In this document: positions 56,765 to 64,000 of the stretch, in pieces
Position numbering within the stretch: the first letter of the stretch is position 1
Layout of the letters: the number at the start of each line of letters is the position of its first letter
Assembly: GCF_027257955.1 (NCBI RefSeq)
Contig: NZ_JANZNQ010000008.1
Coordinates: forward strand, 124,001-188,000
DNA from: Zhongshania aquatica
Lineage (GTDB): Bacteria; Pseudomonadota; Gammaproteobacteria; Pseudomonadales; Spongiibacteraceae
Direction: 5' to 3'
Length of the DNA: 64,000 nt
Position numbers and translations under genes: made by a program
Notes under the pieces: generated by a model
What the model saw: the letters and a program-made list of their open reading frames with translations, nothing else
Databases searched by the model: none
Told to the model about the DNA's origin: nothing

Positions 56765-57124
56765 TTAACCTCCGTTGTTATGGCCATTAAGTTCTGGGGT
56801 GCGGAATCGAATTTGGGCCTTGTGGCGCAGCTCGTGTTCGCGCAATGACTTGTTCCGATTCGGAATAAGTGGGCCCTTGGATGTCGACCACTGTACCTTG
56901 TCCCAATCGATCTTCTCAAAGTCTGGGTGGATGGCATAAATGCCGGGCAGCACATTATCGATCAATTGGCCAAAGGTGAGTGTTGCAGGGACCGGTACAC
57001 ACATAGGCCAACCGAGCATGGTGTGCTTTTCCCAGCAGATATTGAGCAACTGCTGTCCATTAAAGTGCTCAATGCCATCCTTATACTCACCGCGATAGTC
57101 GGGTCTAATTGATTTTATAGGCAT
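56765..57124 (-). CDS. dmpO: Phenol hydroxylase subunit (DmpO type)
   Basis: This 119-residue small subunit of the phenol hydroxylase oxygenase forms the heterohexamer with DmpL and DmpN. Recognisable segments are FNGQQLLNICWEKHTMLGWP, the Pro-rich MCVPVPATLTF and IYAIHPDFEKIDWDKVQWS. Length matches DmpO/PhhO. It lies between dmpN (11 bases) and dmpP in the operon. Confidence 0.93.
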   Translation of the reverse strand: MPIKSIRPDYRGEYKDGIEHFNGQQLLNICWEKHTMLGWPMCVPVPATLTFGQLIDNVLPGIYAIHPDFEKIDWDKVQWSTSKGPLIPNRNKSLREHELRHKAQIRFRTPELNGHNNGG

Positions 57125-57135
57125 AGTTATAATCC

Positions 57136-58731
57136 TTATTTGCTATTTTGTGATGACGTTTTTCTTACGAAATCAGTACTAGCACCTTGATGAATATTTG
57201 CGGGGCGCTCTGTCCATTTTTCCCAATTTTTTGCGTCGCTATGATCTTTGAACAATCCACCGTCTACACCCGGCTTTATGCCCATGTAGCGAATTGCTTC
57301 CGCCATTGGATTAAAATCAGGGGAGCTTGGGTCTGCGTCTGGTAGAAGGCAGTTGCCCATGTATATCTGGTGAACTGGCAGCCATGCCTGTATGTACTTT
57401 TTAGGTTCGTCTTCAAATATTTGGTGGCAACCATCTGAACAGAAATGGAATATCTCACCATCAAACTCGGTTTCTCTGTGAACAAATTCCGTAGGATCAT
57501 CTGCCTCGGTAAACAGGCATGGCCATTGACATACCTGGCACAGTTGCGGCAGCGTTGAATTTGTATATGGCGTACCTAGATCCTCAAGTTCTTGCCAGTA
57601 TTCAAATCGTGGGCGGTAATATTTATCAAATGTGTCTGGGTATTTTTCAGAGAACCACGCCATTTCTTCTTGAGATGGGAGCCATAGCGGAAAGCCAACA
57701 ACATCGCGATTCGCGTAAAAAATGCTCCACATTTCGTGTGATAAGCGACCTTTTTCTTTGATAGTGACTTCTGCATTTCGAGGAGGTTTAATGCCGTAGC
57801 GCGCTAAATCTGCGAACAGTGCGCCGCCGTTTTCTTCATAATAAATCGTCCACGCTTCGTCCCACGACATCACCCGCTTCGGGAGCATGTAATCCATCAT
57901 GGTTGCCACCAGAGATAGCACGCGGTACGCACGCCAGAACCACTTATCTATCCATTTCTGCACTATCGCTACGTTGTCTGGATCTTGCTCAAGTAAAAAT
58001 TTGATAACCTCGAGACCTAACGTCATGTGGCGCGCTTCATCTGACTGAGCCGAGAAACCAAAGGACACCGTAGACATATCGCCGTTGTAGGCAGCACCGG
58101 ACATCCAAGGCATAAATACCAAATTGGTTAGCACGTACTCGAAGGCAAACGAGATGGCGACGATGAATTCAAAGGGACCCGCGGAGCAAGCGTCGTCAAA
58201 AAAGGATTTTGGTATCGACAAATACCACGCGTGATCATACTGATACGGGGCATTACCCATACCTTCAAAAAAGCGATTGTAGTGACTAATGGCATGGGTT
58301 TGGGTGGTCGCGTGACGCATTTCGTCAATTGCTTGCATCTGCGTTGCGATCCGCGGACTTGCGTCGCCAAGCTCGCGACCAAGCCGGGTGAAACCTCTCC
58401 ACGCGCTATACTCTAATCCAACAACAGCATTAATGAATATCTTTAAAGCTTGAATATAGCGCGCATCGGTAACATTAAACTGGCCATTGTTCTGCTGAAA
58501 TGCGTCGATAATGGCGTAGAGCTTTTTCTCCTTCTCGCCTTGGTATTTCCAATATGCATCAATGGTCAGACGAAATGGATCTTCCCAATTGTCCCAGTTA
58601 TGAATCTTTATACCCTCGAAGCTAAGCTGGGGAAATATGTCCTCTTTCTTCTGATAGGAAGGCTCCCAGTCTAGGCCTTTGGTGAGCATGGTGTAATTTT
58701 GTTTTAGGCTAAGTTTTTTTGCTTTAGTCAT
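57136..58731 (-). CDS. dmpN: Phenol hydroxylase large oxygenase subunit (DmpN type)
   Basis: This 531-residue catalytic subunit of the multicomponent phenol 2-monooxygenase hydroxylates phenol to catechol. All six di-iron ligands of the family are visible: Glu107, Glu137 and His140 (DEMRH), Glu198, Glu232 and His235 (DEARH). A YHS-type Cys-rich domain is present in the C-terminal part (CQVCQWPCLF, FHFCSDGCHQIF). Closely spaced genes for the small subunits flank it. Sequence alone cannot fix substrate range, and methylphenols or benzene-derived substrates are possible. Confidence 0.96.
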   Translation of the reverse strand: MTKAKKLSLKQNYTMLTKGLDWEPSYQKKEDIFPQLSFEGIKIHNWDNWEDPFRLTIDAYWKYQGEKEKKLYAIIDAFQQNNGQFNVTDARYIQALKIFINAVVGLEYSAWRGFTRLGRELGDASPRIATQMQAIDEMRHATTQTHAISHYNRFFEGMGNAPYQYDHAWYLSIPKSFFDDACSAGPFEFIVAISFAFEYVLTNLVFMPWMSGAAYNGDMSTVSFGFSAQSDEARHMTLGLEVIKFLLEQDPDNVAIVQKWIDKWFWRAYRVLSLVATMMDYMLPKRVMSWDEAWTIYYEENGGALFADLARYGIKPPRNAEVTIKEKGRLSHEMWSIFYANRDVVGFPLWLPSQEEMAWFSEKYPDTFDKYYRPRFEYWQELEDLGTPYTNSTLPQLCQVCQWPCLFTEADDPTEFVHRETEFDGEIFHFCSDGCHQIFEDEPKKYIQAWLPVHQIYMGNCLLPDADPSSPDFNPMAEAIRYMGIKPGVDGGLFKDHSDAKNWEKWTERPANIHQGASTDFVRKTSSQNSK

Positions 58732-58776
58732 GATGCATAACTCTTTTATTAATTTATGATGTCTATTCTTTGTCGC

Positions 58777-59058
58777 TTATTCATTCCAGAATAAGGTGAA
58801 CTCGTCGTCGTCTTCGTCTATCTCTCCTGATAGCGAAATCAAGTTAATTTGCAATTCCTGCAAATTAAACTCACGCCCCATTTTCTCTTCGATAGACTCA
58901 CGCTTTATTACTAGCCGTCCTGGGCAGTCGATTTTGACCATTGCGGGCATTTCAGTGACAACCGCATTGGGGTTGTCTTCAGAAATGGCGTCAATAATAG
59001 GCAGCGTGTCGTTATTGGCTTGAAATGCGATAAATACAGGCTGTTTTGAGTTCGCCAT
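58777..59058 (-). CDS. dmpM: Phenol hydroxylase coupling protein (DmpM type)
   Basis: This 93-residue cofactor-less regulatory protein of the MmoB/DmpM family binds the oxygenase and is needed for efficient turnover. Typical segments are VFIAFQANNDTLPIIDAI, the MVKIDCPGRLVIKR strand pair and an acidic C-terminal DEDDDEFTLFW. It lies between dmpL and dmpN in the usual order. Confidence 0.94.
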   Translation of the reverse strand: MANSKQPVFIAFQANNDTLPIIDAISEDNPNAVVTEMPAMVKIDCPGRLVIKRESIEEKMGREFNLQELQINLISLSGEIDEDDDEFTLFWNE

Positions 59059-59097
59059 TGAAAATATCCTTGTTGTTATTTGTGTGAAAGGTGATTT

Positions 59098-60096
59098 CTA
59101 GATGGCGCTTAGTCCTAGCTTGCTCAGACGCACATTGAATTCATTGTTAATGGTAGTGAGGCTTGCGGTTGCCTCGTCACCTAGCAATTCGCTAGCAAGT
59201 CCATCAATCGCTGAGTTGATGTGCAGGTGCCAATTCTTTACCCACGTATCGATCAACTCTCTATTCTCAGCACTTTCTGCAGCGGCTGTTTTAATTACGG
59301 CATCGACCCATCGGGTGAAGTCCTTTTGCCATCTCACTGAGTAATTAGTAAGTGAAGAAAGATCGTTGCCGTGTTTACTTCTAAAGTGACGATCGAATTC
59401 CTGAAAAATGAGTGGGCACACAATGCCATCAGCGACGAGGTTTTGTGCGACCATAAGTTCAAACCAGTCACTGACAACAAACATATTTTCAACTTGTCGG
59501 CGCAATCCCTGCCATGCGCTGTGACTCATCCAAAATTCTTTGGCTTCGTCGAGGGACACTCCGGTTTTGTCGTCAAGGAAAAGACCTATACGGGATAAGT
59601 GCTGTGCCATTGCAAGACGGTCGCACATTGCCATTGTCGCGGCTTGAGTAATTGTTGTTCCGTAGCCGTAGGCGGCAATAAAATTATTATTGGTATTACT
59701 GCCCCACTCGTAATGCCGCAGGGCGACTAATGAAAAAGTAATCAGGCGTTTGGCTTGATCTGGCAGTTCAGACAAAGCGCCGCGTTCATCTAAGAAAGCC
59801 ATTTGTTGGTCGATTGCGTCCTGCTGCTTTGCCCGAGCGATAGTGTAGCTACCGTAGTAAAATTGGCGGGGATCTTTCAAAGCGTACCAGTCCGCCATAA
59901 CAATGGCAGTTTTGGATTTATCATAAATTTCATGATCTGGATCCCACAATGGCCTGTAATGGAAATTGGTTTTCGGCTGGGTGTCGAACGCAAATTCTTG
60001 ATAGCGTGTCGCGGGTTTGTCGCCAAAACGCGCTATTAAATGCTCAAAGGCGGTTCGTACTGGTTTTACACCTGCTGTTTTTATTTCAACGGCCAT
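59098..60096 (-). CDS. dmpL: Phenol hydroxylase beta subunit (DmpL type)
   Basis: This 332-residue oxygenase beta subunit is structurally related to the large subunit but lacks iron ligands. Family segments are FAFDTQPKTNFHYRPLWDPDHEIYDKSK split across the N-terminal part, MADWYALKDPRQFYYGSYT, and the C-terminal DTWVKNWHLHINSAIDG. Length matches DmpL. It precedes dmpM by 39 bases. Confidence 0.94.
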   Translation of the reverse strand: MAVEIKTAGVKPVRTAFEHLIARFGDKPATRYQEFAFDTQPKTNFHYRPLWDPDHEIYDKSKTAIVMADWYALKDPRQFYYGSYTIARAKQQDAIDQQMAFLDERGALSELPDQAKRLITFSLVALRHYEWGSNTNNNFIAAYGYGTTITQAATMAMCDRLAMAQHLSRIGLFLDDKTGVSLDEAKEFWMSHSAWQGLRRQVENMFVVSDWFELMVAQNLVADGIVCPLIFQEFDRHFRSKHGNDLSSLTNYSVRWQKDFTRWVDAVIKTAAAESAENRELIDTWVKNWHLHINSAIDGLASELLGDEATASLTTINNEFNVRLSKLGLSAI

Positions 60097-60143
60097 ATAT
60101 CACTCCCTAAAAAGATTTATATTTTTATATAAAAGTTATTTAA

Positions 60144-60425
60144 TTATTCTTGAACACCCGCTTCACCAAATTGCCATTTCAAGATATCGGCATCTTGCTT
60201 TATGCTTTCTTCGCTGGTGAGCTGTGTAGGTGAATTACTTTCACAAAATTCCATAAACGCTGCTTCAGGCAAAATTAGCTCTACCATTAAGTCGCTTGAA
60301 TTTATGCCAAATAAAAACTCAACGAAGCCTGTATCAGTTCTTCGTAGAATTCGTACATAGGTACTTTGATCGGGATTAATCTTCAATGAGCTTGTATTTG
60401 TGTGTTTCATCGTTTGGCTTTGCAT
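60144..60425 (-). CDS. dmpK: Phenol hydroxylase assembly subunit (DmpK type)
   Basis: This 93-residue protein of the phenol hydroxylase 'subunit P0/DmpK' family is thought to help assemble or iron-load the oxygenase. Visible motifs are YVRILRRTDTGFVEFLFGI and LILPEAAFMEFCESN. The ATG ending at 60425 follows AAGTG at about seven bases; a GTG nine bases upstream is also in frame. It is the first gene of the operon, about 75 bases downstream of a predicted sigma-54 start site. Confidence 0.9.
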   Translation of the reverse strand: MQSQTMKHTNTSSLKINPDQSTYVRILRRTDTGFVEFLFGINSSDLMVELILPEAAFMEFCESNSPTQLTSEESIKQDADILKWQFGEAGVQE

Positions 60426-60512
60426 AAAAATCACTTACGTTATTTGTTATTGTGATCATTCTCATTTGAGCTGCTGCCGAACTTGCTCGGCATACTACTT
60501 CCGTTTAAGAGA

Positions 60513-60528
60513 GCAAGCGGTATGCCAG
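60513..60528 (-). promoter_or_regulatory. Sigma-54 (-24/-12) promoter of the phenol hydroxylase operon
   Basis: The minus strand reads TGGCAT-ACCGC-TTGCT, matching the sigma-54 consensus TGGCAC-N5-TTGCW at all positions but one and with exact spacing. A start near 60502 would leave about 75 bases to the dmpK start. A divergent DmpR-type (sigma-54-dependent) activator fits. Confidence 0.85.
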
Positions 60529-60647
60529 ACTGTTTATTACTGAACTCGCAAGACCTTAATACATTTTAACTAACTGATTTTAAAGAACTAAACTTCTGCA
60601 CTGCGTCGCCCCTGGCTTGCTATATTCAGTTTCAGCACCTAACAACA

Positions 60648-60665
60648 GTGTTTGATTACAAACAC
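60648..60665. promoter_or_regulatory. Candidate upstream activator site for the DmpR-type regulator
   Basis: GTGTTTG-ATTA-CAAACAC is a perfect 7-bp palindrome. It lies about 145-165 bases upstream of the predicted sigma-54 start, the distance typical for DmpR/XylR binding sites, and about 75 bases upstream of the regulator's own ATG, so it could also mediate autoregulation. Confidence 0.55.
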
Positions 60666-60737
60666 ATATATAGGCGCGCCATTTATTTAGTGCATAATAA
60701 TAAACACCCAAACACGACAGATTAAGAAAGGTTATTC

Positions 60738-62480
60738 ATGGCGCAACGCGGTCGTACTATTAATTCAAACCCTCTAGGAGATGATGAGTCCTTAATGACG
60801 CATATCCGTTTTTTGCCCAAAGACGGCCGCATTCTCCTAGGAGAGAATCGCATGCTCCTGATACACGCTTCGGGGTTTGGTGTACTTCGTAGGGAGTTAA
60901 TAGAGACCATTGGCTCGGCAAATGCGCGGGGCTTGTTAACCCGTATGGGTTATCACAATGGCGCCAATGATGGTCAGTTAGTGCATAAGCTTCAGATTGC
61001 CGGCCATGACGATGTCGACTTTGTACGAATGGGACCTCAACTACATATGCTTGAAGGCACAGGGGTGGTAAAAGAAGTGCACACTGATATGGATGTTGAG
61101 TCCGGGCATTTTCGAGGGGAATATTTGTGGGAGGGCTCCTCAGAAGCAGAATCGCATATCAAGACCTACGGAATCGGAAGTGATCCCGTGTGCTGGATGC
61201 AGATAGGCTACGCCTCAGGATTTGTAAGTAGCTATATGGGGCGACCAATATTGTTTCGCGAAGTTGAGTGCATTGGTCAAGGTGCGGACTGCTGCCGAAT
61301 TATAGGTAAGCCAGCCGAGGAATGGGGTGAAGACGAACCGGATTTACAATATTTCCACGCGCGGCAAGTGGAAGATGGCCTATCATTTGAGGTAAGCAAA
61401 ACTAAACGTCAAAGCCTACCGCATACTAGTGATGTGCACTCTCCTTTGGGTATTGAGGGTGTGGTAGGTGCATCGGCGGGTTTTAATGCCGCCTGTCACA
61501 AACTGCGGCAAGTTGCGAAAACACAGGCCACTGTTCTTTTTTTAGGAGAAAGTGGTGCGGGTAAAGAAGTCTTTGCGCGAAGCTTGCACTCCATCAGCCA
61601 GCGGACTAGCAAGCCGTTTGTCGCTGTAAACTGCGCTGCGATTCCTGATAATTTAGTTGAGGCCGAATTGTTTGGCGTTGAGAGGGGCGCGTTTACGGGC
61701 GCTAACAGCACTCGCCCCGGGCGGTTTGAGCGCGCAGAAGGTGGGACGCTGTTTCTCGATGAAATTGGCATCCTCAATATGACAGCACAGGGGAAATTAT
61801 TGCGCGCCCTGCAGGAACGGGAAATAGAACGGGTAGGCGGCGGGAAGGTTATAAAAACGGACGTACGTGTTGCTGCGGCGACAAATCTCGACCTGCGTGA
61901 AGAGGTGCGCCAAGGGCGGTTTCGTGAAGACTTGTTCTATCGCCTAAATGTTTTTCCTATTACGGTGCCTGCACTGCGAGACCGATTGGAAGATATACCA
62001 GTTTTTATGCGCTATTTTTTACGAAAATACTGTGAGATGCACGGCTGCTTTGTCGAGGGTTTTACGAGTAGAGCGGTCACGGCGATGCTGAGTTATAAAT
62101 GGCCTGGCAATATTCGTGAGCTAGAAAATCTTATTGAAAGAGGCGTGATTATGGCATCAAAGGACCGCGTTATTGATGTGCATCATATGTTTACCGGCGG
62201 GGAGTTCCTTGAATTGGAAGAGCTTACCGTTTCACCGGACGGCGCGCTTATTCCCGCTCAAAAGAATTTGTCTAGTAGCTTAGAGGGCCTTGGCTTGGCC
62301 TGCCAGCAACTCGCCGGCGGTGAGGCACCTAGCGGCGCAGGCTTTTCATTAGAATCGCTGGAGCGGCAATTGATTGATGGTGCGCTTAAAGCAACGGATG
62401 GAAATAAGTCGGCGGCAGCACGCATGCTAGGACTCAGCCGCTCACAGCTCTATTATCGCCTAGGACAAGGGGAACGCTAA
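60738..62480 (+). CDS. dmpR: DmpR/MopR-type phenol-responsive sigma-54 activator
   Basis: This 580-residue activator has an N-terminal XylR_N/V4R sensor domain (about 20-210), a linker, an AAA+ domain (about 242-470) and a C-terminal Fis-type HTH (about 540-578). The AAA+ domain has Walker A GESGAGKE 270-277, GAFTGA 317-322 and DEIG 341-344. With an offset of three, all MopR residues reported to bind phenol (His103, Trp131) and zinc (Cys152, Glu175, Cys178, Cys186) are present. It should thus bind phenol directly and switch on the divergent hydroxylase operon. The start follows AAGGTTATTC. Confidence 0.95.
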   Translation: MAQRGRTINSNPLGDDESLMTHIRFLPKDGRILLGENRMLLIHASGFGVLRRELIETIGSANARGLLTRMGYHNGANDGQLVHKLQIAGHDDVDFVRMGPQLHMLEGTGVVKEVHTDMDVESGHFRGEYLWEGSSEAESHIKTYGIGSDPVCWMQIGYASGFVSSYMGRPILFREVECIGQGADCCRIIGKPAEEWGEDEPDLQYFHARQVEDGLSFEVSKTKRQSLPHTSDVHSPLGIEGVVGASAGFNAACHKLRQVAKTQATVLFLGESGAGKEVFARSLHSISQRTSKPFVAVNCAAIPDNLVEAELFGVERGAFTGANSTRPGRFERAEGGTLFLDEIGILNMTAQGKLLRALQEREIERVGGGKVIKTDVRVAAATNLDLREEVRQGRFREDLFYRLNVFPITVPALRDRLEDIPVFMRYFLRKYCEMHGCFVEGFTSRAVTAMLSYKWPGNIRELENLIERGVIMASKDRVIDVHHMFTGGEFLELEELTVSPDGALIPAQKNLSSSLEGLGLACQQLAGGEAPSGAGFSLESLERQLIDGALKATDGNKSAAARMLGLSRSQLYYRLGQGER

Positions 62481-62487
62481 GCGTTCC
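62471..62487. terminator. Short hairpin between convergent activator genes
   Basis: GGAACGC-TAA-GCGTTCC is a perfect 7-bp hairpin whose loop is the stop codon of the plus-strand regulator. There is no T-run, so it may slow transcription rather than terminate it. Confidence 0.35.
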
Positions 62488-62500
62488 ACCCCACAGAATA

Positions 62501-64000
62501 CTATCGGTCGAGCTTGGTATGCTGAGACAATTTGTATTGCAATTGACCGCGCCCCATCTTTAAAAATTTTGCGGTCGCCGATACATTTCCATCGTGGGAT
62601 TCAAGTGCCTGCTCTATGATATTGTGTTCAATTTGCGCAAGAGAAATGTCGTCCTGTTTTAGCAATTCCCTAATAATCTTCATGTTGGCGGGATTTCCAG
62701 CTCTATCCTTTGGGGGTGTAAACGGCGCTAACTTCCCGGTATGAGAAATCCCCATACCTTGAAAGCTTATTTTTTCTCCCCCGGAGAATAGGTGATGAAG
62801 ATCGATAGCCTCATCTGGATCAACTAAGATACTCGCCCGCTCTACGAGATTTTCTAGCTCCCTAACATTACCAGGCCATTCGTAGTGCCAAAGCGCGTCC
62901 AGCGCTCGTCTTGTTACCCCCGGAATAGCTTTCTTTGCCTTTTTGGCATAACGCTCTACAAAGACGCTAAATAGCAACGGAATATCGTCACGGCGCTCCC
63001 GTAACGAGGGAATCTCAATCGGATACACATTTAATCGGTAAAATAAGTCGGCTCTAAAGTGACCATCCTCCACCGCTTTTCTAAGGTCATTGTTGGCCGC
63101 GGCGATAATGCGAACGTCAATCTGCCTAACTTGAGTATCACCGACTCGCTCTACTTCGTTCTCCTGCAGTACGCGAAGTAACTTGCCCTGGGCGGAAAGT
63201 GGCAGACTTCCTATTTCATCTAAAAACAGCGTGCCACCGTTTGCTCTCTCGAAGCGGCCGGGTCGCGAAGTAGTTGCGCCAGTGAATGCTCCCCTTTCAA
63301 CACCAAACAGCTCTGCTTCTACGAGGTCGTTAGGAATCGCCGCACAGTTAACCGAAATCCACGGCTTATCTGCGCGCTCACTTATGGCGTGAAGCGTCCG
63401 AGCGAAACGCTCCTTACCTACACCGCTCTCCCCAAGCAGAATGACACTAGTGGTAGTTGGTGCGACGCGTTTTAATAAATAAATAGCGGTATTAAAGCCA
63501 GCTGATGCGCCTACAAGCTCTGCCAACGCTGAGTCATTGCCGGATAATGCATTGCTACTAGGAAGCTGGAATCGGTGCTTGGGTAAATCAACAAAATCTT
63601 CAATTTTTAAAAATCCACCTATATTTTCAGCCTCCTCCCAGTCTTTCAGTGGTTTACCGATGACACGGCAAGCAGCGTGACCCATTGCGGTACATTCAAC
63701 TTCCTGCCAGAGCACCGGCCTCCCAAACATGGCGGTTGAGTAACCGCTGGCAAAACCTTCCATCATCCAGCATGTAGGCGAGCGGCTTATGCCAAACTGA
63801 TTTATATGTGCTTCAGCCTCCCACGAGTTGTTCCAATAGTAGTCACCATTGAATATGCCTTTTTCAACATCAATCTGCATTTTTTCAATAGGTTTATTTA
63901 ATACAAAGCCCTCTAGCTCGGCCAAATGCATCCCTAGCGCAGCGGCTAGGTCTAAGTCATTTCCGGCAATTTCTCGAACTTTCTCAAAATAATGTAAGCC
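62501..64000 (-). CDS. Second DmpR/XylR-type sigma-54 activator (5' end beyond window)
   Basis: The frame stays open to the right edge (reading LHYFEKVREIAGNDLDLAAALG before the first visible Met at 63931), so the N-terminus is missing. The V4R sensor keeps the zinc ligands (Cys in PTCWM, Glu and Cys in EVEC, Cys in AACRV) and the pocket Trp (YYWNN). The phenol-binding His is Ala in HLAELEG. The AAA+ domain is intact (GESGVGKE, GAFTGA, LFLDEIG), and an HTH ends the protein (GNVSATAKFLKMGRGQLQYKL). It probably senses another aromatic and controls genes to the right or this operon. Confidence 0.93.
   Translation of the reverse strand, partial: GLHYFEKVREIAGNDLDLAAALGMHLAELEGFVLNKPIEKMQIDVEKGIFNGDYYWNNSWEAEAHINQFGISRSPTCWMMEGFASGYSTAMFGRPVLWQEVECTAMGHAACRVIGKPLKDWEEAENIGGFLKIEDFVDLPKHRFQLPSSNALSGNDSALAELVGASAGFNTAIYLLKRVAPTTTSVILLGESGVGKERFARTLHAISERADKPWISVNCAAIPNDLVEAELFGVERGAFTGATTSRPGRFERANGGTLFLDEIGSLPLSAQGKLLRVLQENEVERVGDTQVRQIDVRIIAAANNDLRKAVEDGHFRADLFYRLNVYPIEIPSLRERRDDIPLLFSVFVERYAKKAKKAIPGVTRRALDALWHYEWPGNVRELENLVERASILVDPDEAIDLHHLFSGGEKISFQGMGISHTGKLAPFTPPKDRAGNPANMKIIRELLKQDDISLAQIEHNIIEQALESHDGNVSATAKFLKMGRGQLQYKLSQHTKLDR

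Larger units (their letters stand above)
60435..60737. other. Divergent regulatory region between dmpK and dmpR
   Basis: About 300 bases, AT-rich, carry the sigma-54 promoter of the hydroxylase operon and an 18-base palindrome placed where DmpR-type activators bind. The region near 60488-60528 also holds the interleaved inverted words CTTGCTC/GAGCAAG and GGCATAC/GTATGCC overlapping the promoter. No gene is present. Confidence 0.7.

Noticed and set aside
1-64000. CRISPR arrays, tRNA or rRNA genes, complete insertion sequences or prophage
   Set aside because: No regularly spaced direct repeats, cloverleaf-like sequences, rRNA signatures, transposase or phage structural genes were recognised on reading the window.

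Overview
The window reads as chromosomal DNA of an aerobic marine-type gammaproteobacterium. MinCDE, DinG, YqcC, RlmI and TapT are all of gammaproteobacterial type. A TonB receptor, several c-type cytochromes, many lipid-acting enzymes and an aromatic monooxygenase point to the Cellvibrionales/Spongiibacteraceae area (for example Zhongshania-like). That placement is an inference from gene content, not a database result. No rRNA, tRNA or CRISPR array was recognised.

Layout. 1-4.7 kb: signal transduction (a REC-PAS protein cut by the left edge, a double-Cache hybrid histidine kinase, and a divergent FixJ-type regulator). 4.7-8.3 kb: yqcC-dinG-acyltransferase operon. 8.3-9.4 kb: about 1 kb without a convincing gene. 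9.4-14.2 kb: lipid genes (DUF3336 patatin, monoacylglycerol lipase, PlsB-like acyltransferase) ending at a strong terminator. 14.3-19.9 kb: a four-gene operon of a c-type cytochrome, a MauG-type di-haem enzyme, a beta-helix/cytochrome c fusion and a TonB-dependent receptor. 20.4-31.4 kb: a secreted subtilisin, DUF2804, a phosphopantetheinyl transferase, minCDE, a TPR lipoprotein with an S9 peptidase, and small conserved proteins. 31.7-42.9 kb: a CHASE hybrid kinase, two methyltransferases, a diguanylate cyclase, a YghU-type GST, an EamA transporter, a helical-bundle protein and TapT.

43.05-43.95 kb holds what looks like one complete integron gene cassette: an HNH endonuclease gene with an attC site, and no integrase in view. 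44.3-48.6 kb is a tight four-gene operon (DUF3348, MotA/TolQ-like DUF802 protein, MotB/OmpA-like protein, DUF2894). It looks like an ion-driven envelope motor with a long cytoplasmic tail, of unknown function. 48.8-54.7 kb carries a tandem thioredoxin-fold GST-like protein, an Old Yellow Enzyme, a metallo-beta-lactamase-fold hydrolase, a lipoprotein, an alpha/beta hydrolase and a GMC oxidoreductase remnant.

55-64 kb is a phenol catabolic locus. A GFA-family gene lies beside a complete six-subunit phenol hydroxylase operon (dmpKLMNOP order). A sigma-54 promoter precedes dmpK, and a divergent DmpR-type activator keeps every phenol- and zinc-binding residue known from MopR. A second, convergent DmpR-type activator runs off the right edge. 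It keeps the zinc site but has Ala at the phenol-binding His position, which suggests a different inducer. No ring-cleavage genes are visible in the window.

The best candidates for an undescribed system are the DUF3348-DUF802-OmpA-DUF2894 motor-like operon and the TonB receptor/beta-helix-cytochrome/MauG operon. The lone integron cassette is the clearest mobile element.
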